Source of the DNA: Myotis daubentonii
Taxonomy: Eukaryota; Chordata; Mammalia; Chiroptera; Vespertilionidae
Reading direction: 5' to 3'
Assembly (NCBI RefSeq): GCF_963259705.1
Contig: NC_081849.1
Coordinates: 60,732,093 to 60,796,092, forward strand
Length of the DNA: 64,000 nucleotides
Position numbers and translations under genes: made by a program. Below are positions 36,580 to 47,841 of this stretch, piece by piece; within the stretch, counting starts at the first letter, position 1; every line of letters starts with the position of its first letter. A model generated the notes under the pieces. That model searched no databases. It saw only the letters and a list, made by a program, of their open reading frames with translations, and was not told the origin of the DNA.

Positions 36580-36745
36580 TCTAGAACGAAGGGCAAGTAA
36601 TTCAATTCACTGAGCCTCAGTTTCTGCACCTACAAAATGGGAATAATCATAGTATTTACATTATGTGGTCGTGGTAAGGAATGAGATAATACAAGTAAAA
36701 TGCTTAAAACCTACCTGGCTCATAGTAAGATCTCAAATCATTGGA
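36580..36745 (+). mobile_element. MIR SINE
   Basis: CTGAGCCTCAGTTTCTGCACC, AAAATGGGAATAATC and TACCTGGCTCATAGTAAG match MIR in forward orientation. Confidence 0.75.
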
Positions 36746-36754
36746 TCTTATGTA

Positions 36755-36860
36755 GAATGTAATCTCCATGAGGATAGGTTGGGTCTGTTTTTCTCAGTGC
36801 TATATTTCTAATGCCTAGAACTTAATAGGTGCCAATAAATACTTGTTGAAGGAATTCCTC
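36755..36860 (+). mobile_element. L2 3' end
   Basis: TGTAATCTCCATGAGGATAGG, then GCCTAGAACTTAATAGGTGCC and AATAAATACTTGTTGAAGG, match the L2 tail. Confidence 0.7.
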
Positions 36861-39242
36861 ACCAGGCAAACCTAAGAGTTTGCTCCCATAAAGGAATCAG
36901 GGAGAGGAGTCTCCCAGATGTCAAGTATAAGAAAGTCATGGGTTGCCATGAATCTGGTTCCTGTTAAGAACCCACCCGAGAAGGATTTAGTTGAAAGGAG
37001 TTTGAAGGTGTTTCACCTCCCAATACTGCTTCTAGGTCAGAAACATTCAAACCCGTGCAGAAAGCAACAGAGGTGATTCCCAGACTCACAAAAACCCACC
37101 CCTGTTTTCTGCCTCACAGGGGTCATTTCTCATGACTCCTCTCCACTCAGAAGCCCTTTGGCATAGGAGGCTGTAAAGGATTATGACTCCCTTGTTTGTG
37201 ATGCACGGTAGCCAATCTGAACATAAAACTGTTTTGTTTTTGATTACTGGAATTTGCAAAGACATTTTTACATCAACTTGGTCTTACTGTATAAAGGTAG
37301 CAGAATGTTAATGTGGGACTTCGCTTTTTCTGAATCAGTTACAGCTCAGTCCCTGAAAGCACAAAGCAGTAGGTGGCAGGGGTGTGTGTAATTTTATTCA
37401 TCTACAGCTTCCTTTCCCTATGGATCCATGCTCAGCTTCATGGTTCCTTAGGTAACGAGACGAGTTTAAAGACAAGCACAGCCCCTTGCATTCTTCTATG
37501 CAGACCATCCACAGCATGAGGGGGGTCCATGACGGAATAACAGGTGGCTTTGCTGATGATGGTGTGGAATGGAAGTGCTTCAGCTTTGACTGAGCCTCCT
37601 TCAGGGCTTGCTCTGTCACCTGATGCTTTCAGGAACTCCCTGGGATATCTGCTGAGCAGAGCTGGATGCAGTGCATGCTGAGTCATGGAACAGGTCACGT
37701 GCACCCAGGAGAATGTGGGCATTAGCAGAGGTCAAGGATTTACTGGGAGATTAGCCACTGCCTGGAAACCCTGGGGAATCCAGAAGGTCATGGATTGCTT
37801 CAGCCTCGCTCAGGGCGCCTACAGGAACAAACTTCTTGCTTTTGTAGGAGCTGCAAAGGAAGTGGTTCGGTACTCCCAGTGGTCAGTGTGCAATGGCAGG
37901 CTTTTCTAGTAGCACAAGCAAAGGGGTTATAAGCAAAAGTAACCCCTGGTTGATTCTGTCCTCACCTCAGTGACTATGCTCTCAGGAAGCAATTATGAAA
38001 TGTTTATGTTGCTGAGCCCCACTTTAGCTTGGGAAGGATTAAAAAAAAATTGCAGGTTCCTTGTATTCATGTGGCATATAGTTGAGGATGAATTTTTTAA
38101 AACTCCAGGAAATTTTTTTAAACTACAGAGAGGCACATGTTTTAAAAGGAAGATACAGAGATTCCCTAGGTGAGGTCTTCTCTGTGAGTAAAACGCAAAA
38201 AATATAAAGAGATTGGGATGGGGCCAAAGGTAGAGGATGTCCAGTCAGAAGATCTTAGCTGGATCCACCAAGAACACTGTCATGAAACCATGACAATGTG
38301 GAATTTGCCCAAGTGACGTTAGGGAAAGCCTCCCTCAAACAGCCCTATCCCTAAGGTCAGTCAAATGATCGGGCCTACTAGACATTTGTCAAAGCTGTAT
38401 GACAAACAGACCTCTCACCCCTCAGCCCACTCAAGTCTTTATTTCAGAAGCTAGAGAAGCAATGGTGATGACAATGCAACTTAAATACATGTCTCTTCTA
38501 TTAGAAAACAAGGTCAAGTCTCCGGCAAGCTCTGCAGTGGTTTCTTCTTATGTAAGCCGGAGAGAGCGACTGACCCTCACTACACTGAGTTAGCTCAGTT
38601 TTGAGTCAAAATGAAGAAAGTTTAATAAAACTTTGGTTAATTATTGAACTATAAATTTCAAATAGCTAATAACTATATGATCTCCATAGTTTATAATAAT
38701 CTAATGCAGAAAAACAGGTTGGAGGTGGGTGCCAGGCACCTCAGATTTCTCTTTCTAAAAATAATGAAAGAAAAAAATCAGTATTTTGAGTCACCTTACA
38801 CTTTAATAAAGAAATACATAATTTTAAAATTAATTTTAACTAATGAGGGTTTCTACAGAAGTGGTTGGAAGACTTCTTAAAAGCATTATGATACCCTAAT
38901 TTAATATGAAGAATAACACAGTAAGCTAGCCTCTCCAGGAACAATTCACCAGCCCATAGAGACACCTGAGGCATTTTAAAGGACAGTGTGTATGAAGAAC
39001 AGCTGGCTCTCCTGTGGGCAGCTCATCATATGATGCATTACAGTGCCTACAGTTCTGCAGCATTCTCCTTTCAGTTTGTTGAAAGTTGCTTGAGAGGCAC
39101 AGCGTACATAACAAGTACTCCACCTGTGTAGGGACAGATTTCAGAAGGATGAAGTGCATTCTAACAATAATTCTCTCTTGTAGAATTTCATTCTATCTGT
39201 GCAAACGCCATCTTCCTATTCTTTCTGGAAAATTTTTAAAAA
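36861..39242. other. Unique sequence
   Basis: Nothing is recognised over about 2.4 kb. Confidence 0.4.
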
Positions 39243-39790
39243 TATTTCCATGGGTCTTTGTGCTGCTATAACAAAACAACTCAGTCTAGGTGGCTTATAA
39301 AAAACAGAAATTTGCCCTGGCCGGTTTGGCTCAGTGGATGAAGTGTTGGCCTGCAGACTGAAAGGTCCCGGGTTTGATTCCGGTTAAGGGCATGTACCTT
39401 GGTTGCGGGCACATTCCCAGTGGGAGGTGTGCAGGAGGCAGCTGATCGATGTTTCTCTCTCATCGATGTTTCTAACTCTCTATCCCTCTCTCTTCCTCTC
39501 TGTAAAAAATCAATAAAATATGTTTAAAAAAACACACAGAAATTTATTGCTCACAGTTCTGGAAGCTGGATGTCTGATATCAGGGTGCCAGCGTGATCAG
39601 TGAGGAACCTCTTCCAGGTTGCATGGCAGAAGGGACTTGTGAGCTCTGTTTCACTACTTTTATAAAAACACTAATCCTATTTGTGACCTAAGCACCTCCC
39701 AAAGTCCCCACCTCCAAAGACTATCACATTGGGCATTTGGACTTCAACATATGAATGTGGGGGAGAAGCACATTTAGACCGTAACACCGT
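39243..39790 (-). mobile_element. MLT1-type LTR with nested VES
   Basis: GTGCTGCTATAACAAAACAAC and, after the SINE, AATTTATTGCTCACAGTTCTGG, then ATGAATGTGGGGGAGAAGCAC...CCGTAACAC, read as a reversed MLT1 LTR (ERVL-MaLR). The LTR is solo and non-coding. A VES occupies 39314-39535. Confidence 0.75.
39314..39535 (+). mobile_element. VES SINE, near-consensus, inside MLT1
   Basis: Complete from GCCCTGGCCGGTTTGGCTCAG to the AATCAATAAAATATG tail and A-rich end. A 10-bp duplication, ACAGAAATTT, flanks it at 39304-39313 and 39536-39545. It is little diverged, hence a young insertion. Confidence 0.95.
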
Positions 39791-40020
39791 AATTACATCA
39801 AATTTGCCCTTCAACTTCTCTCACTTTGGTTATATCTGCCTTTCTGCTCACTGCAAACATAAATGATCAGGAGTGTGATATTATATAAATCTTCTTTTTA
39901 TCATTAGTCTTTTTAAATGAAGTGTATTATTTGTTCAGGAAATCAACACTAATAAAAGAGAAAAATGGTAATTGGCGTACGAGCTACCCTTTTCATTGGC
40001 TAATCAGGGCTATATGCAAA

Positions 40021-40138
40021 TTAACTGACAACTAAGATTGGCAGTTAACTGACAACTAAGATTGGCAGTTAACTGACAACTAAGATTGGCAGTTAACTGA
40101 CAACTAAGATTGGCAGTTAACTGACAACAAGATGGCGG
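40021..40138 (+). repeat. 24-bp tandem repeat inside Helitron
   Basis: Four exact 24-bp units (start TTAACTGACAACTAAG, end GGCAG) plus a degenerate fifth. In the sister copy the equivalent unit forms a perfect palindrome, TTGGCAGTTAACTGCCAA. Confidence 0.95.
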
Positions 40139-40238
40139 TTAATTTGCATATGTAGGCACAATGCAGGGAGGCGAAAGGGAAAGCAGGAAGAAGCCCCCTG
40201 CCACTGACAGTGATTGGAAACCCAGGGGGGAGCTAAGA

Positions 40239-40291
40239 GCTGGGGGGCAGGGCAAAGGCGGCCCCGGGGCGCCTTTGCCCTGCCCCCCAGC
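40239..40291. repeat. Large inverted repeat (hairpin) inside Helitron
   Basis: Perfect 22-bp arms begin GCTGGGGGGCAGGGCAAAGG and surround a 9-nt GC-rich centre. Confidence 0.95.
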
Positions 40292-40651
40292 CATGATCAG
40301 AGAATCAGGCGCCTTTTCCGCCCTGGCCAGTGATAGCAGGAAGTAGGGGTGGAGCCAGCGATGGGAGCTGGGCACGGTCGAAGCTGGCAGTCCCGGGAGC
40401 TAGGGGTCCCTTGCCTGGGCCTAAAGCAGAGCCCACGATCGTGGGGCCGCTGCAGCTGCGGGTCCCCGCTGCCCGGGCCGGACGCCTCAGCCAGAGGCGT
40501 CAGGCCTGGGCAAGGGGCCGATCCTGTGATTGGAGGGTGATGGGGGTCAACGCCTGAGGGCTCCCAGTATGTGAGAGGGGGCAGGCTGGGCTGAGGGACA
40601 CTCCCCCCGACACACACCCAGTGCACGAATTTCGTGCACCGGGCCCCTAGT

Positions 40652-41329
40652 TATATCATATTTGTAAGGAATTAATTTGTTCTCACTAGACTGCAATTTT
40701 AGGAGGTACCCAATAAAAATAATTCCTAGGAGACAAAACATATTAACATGGAGGCAATATTTATATCATGGGCTTCTACAATATGAAAAATTAAATATCA
40801 CCCTCTAGTCCAATGACTTAGTATCTTAGAGAAATATTCATGTTGGTTATGCAAATCTACTTGAGGCATGCATATCAGACCCTATTGTCTAATAGCACTG
40901 TATTCATCCATCCACTCAGGAAATATTATTGAGTGCCTTTCACTTGCAAGTATTATAGTGGGCACTATATGGGATATAGTTCCTATTATTTGTTAGAAAA
41001 CGTTTACTTATGACAAATTATAATTTATGATTGTGTCAATAAAGAATAAATTATAATTGTTTCACTCTTCCAAACGCCGCAATGTGCTAGAAATTTCAGT
41101 AAGTGCTCAGGATCTTGGGGCCAATTATTAAGTAAATCATCCTATTTGAATAAAAGAAGGATGAAAATGTTCCAGGTTGGATAAAAACCAGCTGTGATGG
41201 GACTTGTGGGATGACCCTGAGCGTCCTTTTTAACCTCCTTTTGCTGAACTCCCGGTATTACAAGCAGCTGGAAAGCTACAAGCCTTGTTGTCCAAATCTC
41301 TTGCAGGGGGAATTCTGGATGCCAATCAG
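40652..41329. other. Mostly unique sequence with one L2 fragment
   Basis: At 40901-40985 the order TTCATCCATCCACTC, AATATTATTGAGTGCC and TATAGTGGGCACTATATGGG follows a reversed L2 tail. The rest is unique. Confidence 0.45.
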
Positions 41330-42215
41330 GTGTACTCACGCGAGACTTGGGAGGCTGACGAGACTTGGAGGCCAGCGAGACTTGGGAGGCGGACCGAACG
41401 TGAAGCGGAAGCCACCTCCGGCGACAGCCCCGTTTTCTGCTGGCGTTTGTCAAGGAGATGTTGGCTTTCCTGGAGCAGCTACTCCGCGACCAGCCATTAG
41501 CTTCGTGGGAGCTAAGAGGCAGGTGGCAGTGGCGGCAAGTAAACAGCTTCCTGACCCCGAGGTCAACGTTCCAGTCAGCAAACCCCGCGCCCCATGGCGG
41601 AGCCGCGGCCTCCCCGCGCCGGCTGGCAGGTGCGGTTCTCCGAGCTGACGGAGGGACGGTCCGGGGCCCCCCTCCCCGCAGTTCTGTAAGTACCGTATGC
41701 TCTGACCCCATTCTGCTTTACATAGGCAGTGTTAGCTCCTGCCACCGCACGTGGGCTTTAGAACGCGAAACAGGGACTGCAGCGACCTCTGTGCCAGGTC
41801 GGGAGCCGTGAAGGGCACAGCGCGCTCGTGCCTGGGGCACCTGCGGGGTCTGAGTCCCGGAGGCCGCGGGCCTCAGCGGCGTGGGCTTTGCCTGGCCCAG
41901 TCGTGTCCCGGGCCCTGCAGGCGTTGGAGGGGCCTCCGCAGGGCTGTGCTGGGAGCCACCTGTGAGACCCAGACAGCAGACTGCTTGCTTCGTCCTGGTA
42001 GCTGCGGTGTCTGGCAGGGTGCGGGGAGCGGGGGTGGCGGGGCGAGCCCTCCGTCAGGACGAGGCTGGGTCAGGAGAGCAGTGCCCCGGGAGCTGTGGCC
42101 TGGTTTTGGCGGCGGGCAGGGAGGCGAGAGGGCCGGCCGGGAGCCCTGGGCCCTGTCCCGGCACCGGAGCCCTGGGGAGGCTCTGCAGCGGGACCCCGCA
42201 GGCTCTGGGGCCTGT
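41330..42215 (+). promoter_or_regulatory. CpG-rich segment, candidate promoter
   Basis: CpG density rises sharply from about 41338, with GCGAGACTTGGGAGGC-like units repeated at 41341, 41359 and 41376, then GAACGTGAAGCGGAAGCC, CCCGCGCC and GGAGCCGCGGCC. Flanks are AT-rich. A Kozak-like ATG at 41594 and a GTAAGT at 41686 support a plus-strand promoter and first exon. No downstream exon was identified. Alternatives are a retrocopied 5' end or an unannotated lncRNA start. Confidence 0.4.
41594..41685 (+). CDS. Candidate first coding exon, unidentified
   Basis: The frame starts at an ATG in the context GCGCCCCATGG (G at +4), runs 30 codons plus two bases (MAEPRPPRAGW..., Pro/Arg/Gly-rich, then acidic), and ends at a GTAAGT donor. 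Upstream GC-rich sequence would be 5' UTR. I do not recognise the protein and see no matching second exon. GC-rich DNA easily gives such frames, so this is tentative. Confidence 0.22.
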
Positions 42216-42621
42216 AGCAGTCAGGGTTCACGGAGAGAAGCAGAACCCGTAGGAGAAACAGGCAGCGATGGGTGGCAGGGGACTGGCTCTCGGGTTGTGG
42301 GGCCGGCGGGGCCATGTGAGCCGCACAGGGCGGGGGGCGGGCCGGAACTCGTGGGCGCCGGTGGGCACTGCCGCCCGCAGGTGCCCTTTCTTGAGAGAAG
42401 CCTCCGTGCTGCCCCGAGGGCGTTTCAGCTGGTTGAAGGATGGCCTCCCCCAGGTTTTATAGGATCAGCTCCCCCCAAATCGGCTGATGAGGGACTCCAA
42501 TCCCATTTACGAATCACCTTCGCAGCAGCACCTCGATTCGTGTTTCTTTGAGAAACGGAGGGTGGAAGCCTGGCCAAGTCAGAAAGACCGTCAGGGTGAC
42601 AAACTGAACGGTGGCGACAAT
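42216..42621. mobile_element. Possible ancient repeat remnant
   Basis: CAGTCAGGGTTCACGGAGAGAAGCAGAACC and GGTTTTATAGGATCAGC, later CCAATCCCATTTACGAATCACC, recall an old mammalian repeat with a TCAGGGTTCTCCAGAGAAACAG-like start. The family is uncertain. Confidence 0.3.
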
Positions 42622-42636
42622 AGAAAAGGGTGCGTG

Positions 42637-42843
42637 GCCCTGACCGGTTTGGCTCAGCGGATGGAGCGTCGGCCTGCGGACTGAGGTTCCCAGGTTCGAT
42701 TCCGGTCAAGGGCATGTACCTGGGTTGCGGGCACATCCCCAGTGGCGGGGGTGCAGGAGGCAGCTGATCGATGTTTCTAACTCTCTATCCCTCTGCCTTC
42801 CTCTCTGTAAAAAATCAATAAAATGTATTTTTTAAAAAAAGAA
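42637..42843 (+). mobile_element. VES SINE, near-consensus
   Basis: GCCCTGACCGGTTTGGCTCAG to AATCAATAAAATG and A-tail. An exact 15-bp duplication, AGAAAAGGGTGCGTG, flanks it at 42622-42636 and 42844-42858. It is a young insertion. Confidence 0.95.
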
Positions 42844-42858
42844 AGAAAAGGGTGCGTG

Positions 42859-43439
42859 AGGAGTCAGGGGGCAGGTCCAGCTTTGCACATTTAAATACTG
42901 GAAGCTCAGGCAAGTAGCAGCCGGCGCCTTTCCATACGGTTGGATAGAACTGCTTTACAGCTGAGCTTACTGGTGGACGGAATAGCTGCTCCCTTAACTC
43001 TCTAATTTCTTATCCCAACGATATGGAGACTCAAAGGGGGCTCTGTGAGTTATGTCAGGGCCACGTGCAAAGGCCAGGGCAGTCCCAGGCAAACCAGAAC
43101 TTGGGGTCCCCTCACCCAGCCAGACATGGTTGGGGGCCTTCTTTTTACCTCCCCCTCACTTTTTCAGCATGTGTATCAGACAAACAGAGTAACTCCTGCC
43201 CACTGTTAATGTCACAGTGGGGGGGGGGGGGATGCCGTTAACACAGATTCTTGCTAGTTAAAGTTTAAATAGAGCAATTTTATTAATACTGGAAGATACT
43301 TTTAAAAAGCAAGAGTAAATTTTCCATGAGTAAACCAATTTACAAGTGAAAGGATTAATTCTTAATAAACATTAAGTGGATAAATATTGTGAGCAAGTAA
43401 AGCTGCTCACACCACCCACACCAGGTGATGTCACAGAAG
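42859..43439. other. Unique sequence
   Basis: A G-run lies at 43219-43231. Nothing else is recognised. Confidence 0.45.
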
Positions 43440-43680
43440 TAAGAGGCAGTAAGGTATAACAGTTAGGAGTTTGACCTGGGGGGCGGGTGTAAGACTGCTT
43501 TGGTTCCCATTCCAGCTCCTTTGTTTCTTCGTCTCTCTAAGCCCCAGTTTCCCCACCTGTGAGATTAGGATAAAAATAAAGCCCACATCACAGGAGCACT
43601 TGAGGATCAAATGAAACAGTGCATGTTGAAATTGTTTGACGCAGTACCTGGCACATAATACAATTTCCATTGCCAGGAGT
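43440..43680 (+). mobile_element. MIR SINE
   Basis: CTAAGCCCCAGTTTCCCCACC, GAGATTAGGATAAAAAT and GCAGTACCTGGCACATAATAC fit MIR in forward orientation. Confidence 0.7.
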
Positions 43681-45974
43681 TGTTATATATAGCTATGCAA
43701 TCTTTGAACCAAAATATCAAGTAAGATATTTTCAGGCAACAAAATAAGATGCTTATATATACTTTTATGACGGTTACTATTTGGTAGTCATTTTTAGTAG
43801 CATGTTCATTCAAATTATATTACCCTGGTGCCAACGCCATACTGTATTTGGAAATATCCTACCCTATGACAAACTAACCTCTTCTGGAGTTATGTTAAGC
43901 ATCATCCACATCTTCCAAACCTTGCTCATAAATGTAGCTCCTCTCCATGAAGTGTAATTATTGAATGTAGCTAGGTTTTTGTGATTTGTGCTGAGGGAAA
44001 AACTAGCAGAGCCAAGGACTGTTCAACCTTACTCGAAATGGTGGGGAATAAAAGAGCTTTTCTACTATGCTTTGTAGTTTATGACACTATCTCTAGATAA
44101 TTCTTTAGTTCTAGAGTGACATGAAAATCAATTAATTTTAATGGTGGATAACAGATTATGGTATTTAATAGTTCATCTGATTTCATGAGGCAAAGTGAAT
44201 CAGACAATGCAATGTAAATCTGGTAAGAGTTGTGAGAGCTCATTTGACTGTGAAATGCAAAAATAAATGAGCTTGTCAGGAACTGGATAAAAACGAAAGC
44301 ATTCTATGCAAACTATATTTTGTTTATATACAGAATTAACTTAGAAGCCTTGTGGAACATAAAACATGTACTATTCCCCTTTAACTTGCTCTTAAACCTT
44401 ATTCATTAAACTTGCTGCCTAAACTATGATGTGTCTGTTATTAAAGAACATAGCAAGAATGTACATGCATTTCCTCTCCTATTATGTTTTTCTAAATATA
44501 AGTAGAATGGCTTAGAAATGTTGGTGTTAAAAACTTCTTCATGAAGGCTTGTGAATAGTTGAAATGATCGAGGACCAGGCTCTCACGATCTATTCATCAT
44601 GTGGTATTAAAAATAGCCTAATAAATTACTCTAATAAATAATTTTTACCATTCTTAAGTAAGCCCATTTTAACTCAGAAAGCCACTTCTTCATAAGATTT
44701 AGCATAGCTGGGACTTGAGCTAATCACCACCCCCTCCCCCAAATAATTCCGTTTACAGCCCAGTTTCCACTCCCCAATACAACAGAACGTATAAAGGCAG
44801 CTTCACTGGAAAGTTTCTTTTGAAAATGCTGTTAAGTGGTTTCTTTGAAATAATTGCAGCTCTACAGTAAAGGAATCACGAGGTTACAGTTGCCTGGTTT
44901 CTATTGATTCTCTTAGTTAATAAAGAGTTAAACAGTGAAGTGTGGTCTTTTATTTTTATTTTTTATTTTTTAAAAAGGCATTTTGAAGGTGCCAGAGAGG
45001 GAAGGCCTGGTCCTAAGTGGTCATGTGGCTACCGCCATTCATCTTGGTAGTGACTATCTGTCAAAAGTGGCAAGATTCCCTGTTAACAGCCCTGACCTGA
45101 GCAGTAATGAAGGGAGAGTGCACAGCAAAGTGTCCATTATCAGCAGGTCGGGAGCAGTAAATTGGAGCAGTTTGCTTCAATCTTGCTGCAAGTTGAAATG
45201 TAAGATAGGTGGGGATCAGCGAGAGGCAATTTTATCCTATGATCATTTTTGTCAGATCGCATCAGTGGCAACTTAGTTCGATGCATGATTTCAATTAACC
45301 AACTCTGGCCATAATGCTTCCACTGCTGGAGACACTCTTTTCCAAGCCTGGTTCCTGGTTACTTATTTAAACTTACCTGAACACACACAGGTGAGCGAAA
45401 CTGCGGTGTTGGGAAAAAGGAAGGGACACCTGTGGAGGGCAATGGCTGTCAACAAACCTCACATCGGTACACCAACCATCACTGTCATCAGTGGCTCCGA
45501 ATGCTACCTTGCTTATCTGCAAATTTCCTAACTCTTAAATCTGTTTTACTGACCTTCAACTTCAGGGTTTAAATATGTTGAGCTTGCATATTGTTTACTC
45601 TTTGATAAAGGAAGTAGCCTTTTAGGGAGGATCAGTTCACAAAATTCTGTACTTGTGCTAAGGGAGAGAAGCTGACAGAAGCACAGGAAAATGAGTGTGA
45701 AGCTTTAATTCTTAGATTCCTGAGAACTATTTACTTGGTTCAGTGATTCTATAAAACATAGGCATATGTACATAGGCAAGGCCACCTCTGCTCTCCAGGA
45801 GCTGGTAATAGTAAGGAGTGCCATAAGAGGGACACAGTGTCCTCTGGAAATTTAGAGAAAGATGATTTTTGGTTGGGGAAATCAGGACAAATGTGAAAGA
45901 GAGAAACATTTAAACTGGATCTTAGTGAGTGTAGGATATTTCTGGGTAAGATTGATGAGTGGCTTTTATTAGTT
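43681..45974. other. Unique AT-rich sequence
   Basis: No repeat is recognised. The block 44960-45310 is listed separately. Confidence 0.4.
44960..45310. promoter_or_regulatory. Candidate conserved non-coding element
   Basis: A repeat-free island of balanced composition in AT-rich flanks, with GGTAGTGACTATCTGTCAAAA, GCAGTAAATTGGAGC and GATTTCAATTAACC (TALE/homeodomain-like) motifs. The role is inferred. Confidence 0.22.
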
Positions 45975-46450
45975 TTCTATAGTTGTCTAACATATTACCA
46001 TGAACTTAGCTGCTTACATGACCACTTGATTACCTCACAGTTTCTGTGGGTCAAGAACTGGGTTAGCTGAGTCCCTTGCTCAGGACCTTACTAGGCTGAA
46101 GTCAAGGTGTCAGCCAGGGCTGTGGTCACATCTGGAAGTCAGTTTCCTCATTTAAGCTCATGCAGGTTGTTGGCAGAATTCAGTTCCTTGCAGCCTAAAG
46201 ACTTATTTCCCATTCTCTTACTGGCTGCAAGCGGGGGTCGTTCTCAGCTCCTACAGGCCACTTGCTGTTCCCTGTCATACAGCTTCCTCCACAATATGAA
46301 CTTGCTCCTTCAACACTAGCAGGCTTAATCTATCTGATTTTAAGAAGGACCCAGTCCCCCTTTTGATTAACTCAAAGTCAACAGATTAGCGACCTAAGCC
46401 AAGGAGTGACATCCCTTAATATTCATAGGTTTTACTCATGCTCCAAGGAA
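45975..46450 (-). mobile_element. Ancient LTR/MaLR-like repeat
   Basis: TAACATATTACCATGAACTTAG, GAAGTCAAGGTGTCAGCCAGG, AGAAGGACCCAGTC and AACAGATTAGCGACC, then ATTCATAGGTTTTACTC, follow an old repeat that appears forward at 8190. The class assignment is tentative. Confidence 0.45.
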
Positions 46451-46874
46451 GGGGATGATACAAAGTAGTATACGTATATACCAGGGAAGAGAACCCAGGG
46501 GACTACAAGGCATTGCACTGTAGGAAGAACAGCTTTTGAGAAAAAGGGTGGGCAGAAAACACTAGGGATATTTGTGGACTGGTAATGTGTCAGAGTTCTC
46601 ATCCAAATGAAAAAATGGAGGTAGATGAGGAATATTGGCCTAGAAAGGGATTTTAGATTAAGTCTGTGTAGAATCTTAAGTTTCGGAGTACAAGCTCACC
46701 AAAGAATTTTAAAGGGTGACAATTACCAGCATAATTTTTAGGAAAATGTATCTGGTGTGCAGGCTGGTTTGAGAGAAAAGGGGCTGTTTAGTCTATGATG
46801 GACTCTTAAGGACAGGGTCTCCTGCTGTTCACTGCCATAGCTCCAAGAAGAACATAGTGGAAATTTATTATACA
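46451..46874. mobile_element. Left part of an ancient repeat split by a Helitron
   Basis: The region around 46640-46780 and 47449-47690 resembles a widespread old repeat (TTTTAAAGGGTGAC...GGCAGCAATGCA...GTGATGTCAAGAT). The Helitron at 46875 inserted into or beside it. The family is not identified. Confidence 0.3.
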
Positions 46875-47448
46875 CTAGAGACCCTGTGCATGAAAGCCTG
46901 GGCTGGGGGGGGGGGGGGGGGGGTGTGTGTCCCTCAGCCCAGCCTGCACCCTTTCCAATCCCGGAACCCTTGAGGGATGTCTGACTGCCTCTTGCAATCT
47001 GGGACCATTGGCTCCTAACCACTCGCCTGCCTGATCACCCCTAACTGCTCCCCTACCAGCCTGACCACCCCTAACTGCTCCCCTGCTGGCCTGATTGCCC
47101 CTAACCACCTCTGACTCTCCCCACACCTGGGACCCGGGCTTCCCTCCCTCTGGCTGGCCACAGTTACCCAGGACCCAGGCCAGCTTCGCCTGGCCACAGG
47201 GGACCGTGGGTGGGCGGCTTCACCCGGGCCATAGCCGCAGGCACCCAGGACTGCAGGGCGGGTGGCTTGTCCCTCTCCCAGACCACAGGCTCAGCCACTG
47301 GTGCCCAGGACCACAGGGCAAGTGGCTTGTCCTTCTCCTGGGCCACAGCCTGGCTGGTCCCCATTCCTCTCCCCAGTGTTGAGTGTCTGAGCTGTTACGG
47401 AGTGATGGCATGATGACCATTTGCATATTAGCTCTTTATTATATAGGA
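46875..47448 (-). mobile_element. Helitron (HeliBatN-like), complete
   Basis: Read on the minus strand it starts TCCTATATAATAAAGAGC and ends CAGGGTCTCTAG, with host A at 46874 and T at 47449. The 3' hairpin has lost its left arm. The interior has C-rich ~35-bp tandem units (about 47030-47110), two ~75-bp CACAGG-containing units (about 47230-47350), and a G-run at 46905-46923. It shares its 5' end with the 15736 copy. Confidence 0.8.
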
Positions 47449-47840
47449 TTTGTTGAGAGGATGAATGAAAGTGGGCAGAACATACAGGGAACAATCATCA
47501 TAGTCTGGATGAGTAATATCAAGGGAGGAATTAGGGAGGCAGCAATGCAAATGGGCAAGAAGAGATGTACTGAAAAGGTATTGCAGAACTGTCAGCATTG
47601 GGCTTTACAAACAGATGTGGAATAGGAAGAAAAGAGAAATCAAAAGTGATGTCAAGATTTATATGGTAGGTCCCTGGGAAACCAGAAAATAATGAAAAAG
47701 AATAATTCATTATTTAGCCTTATGCAGAGAAAATCAGTAATTGTTTGGCTAAATATTTTACTTTTTAGGCAGATTTTTGGTGTCTCATGGACAGACCCAA
47801 ATTATATTCATTAATGGTATGTGTTTTCCCACTGGCCTGT
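47449..47840. other. Right part of ancient repeat, then unique sequence
   Basis: Continuation of the old repeat noted at 46451; after about 47700 nothing is recognised. Confidence 0.3.
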
Positions 47841-47841
47841 A

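Larger units (their letters stand above)
39943..40650 (+). mobile_element. Helitron (HeliBatN-like), complete
   Basis: Starts TCAACACTAATAAAAGAG after host A (39942) and ends GTGCACCGGGCCCCTAG before host T (40651). A perfect palindromic hairpin, GTGCACGAATTTCGTGCAC, lies at 40621-40639. It is 708 bp and non-coding. It includes a 24-bp tandem repeat (40021-40138), a large hairpin (40239-40291) and a GC-rich 3' half. The minus-strand element at 60524 is the same family. Confidence 0.92.

Noticed and set aside
40021..40138. CRISPR-like or operator array
   Set aside because: These are head-to-tail 24-bp units inside a Helitron without spacers.
41142..41711. 189-codon minus-strand frame
   Set aside because: It is antisense to the CpG-rich segment with no domain or start context; probably a composition effect.
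41751..42551. 266-codon plus-strand frame as a gene
   Set aside because: It lies in GC-rich DNA where stops are rare, has no recognisable domain, and its end overlaps a likely old repeat.
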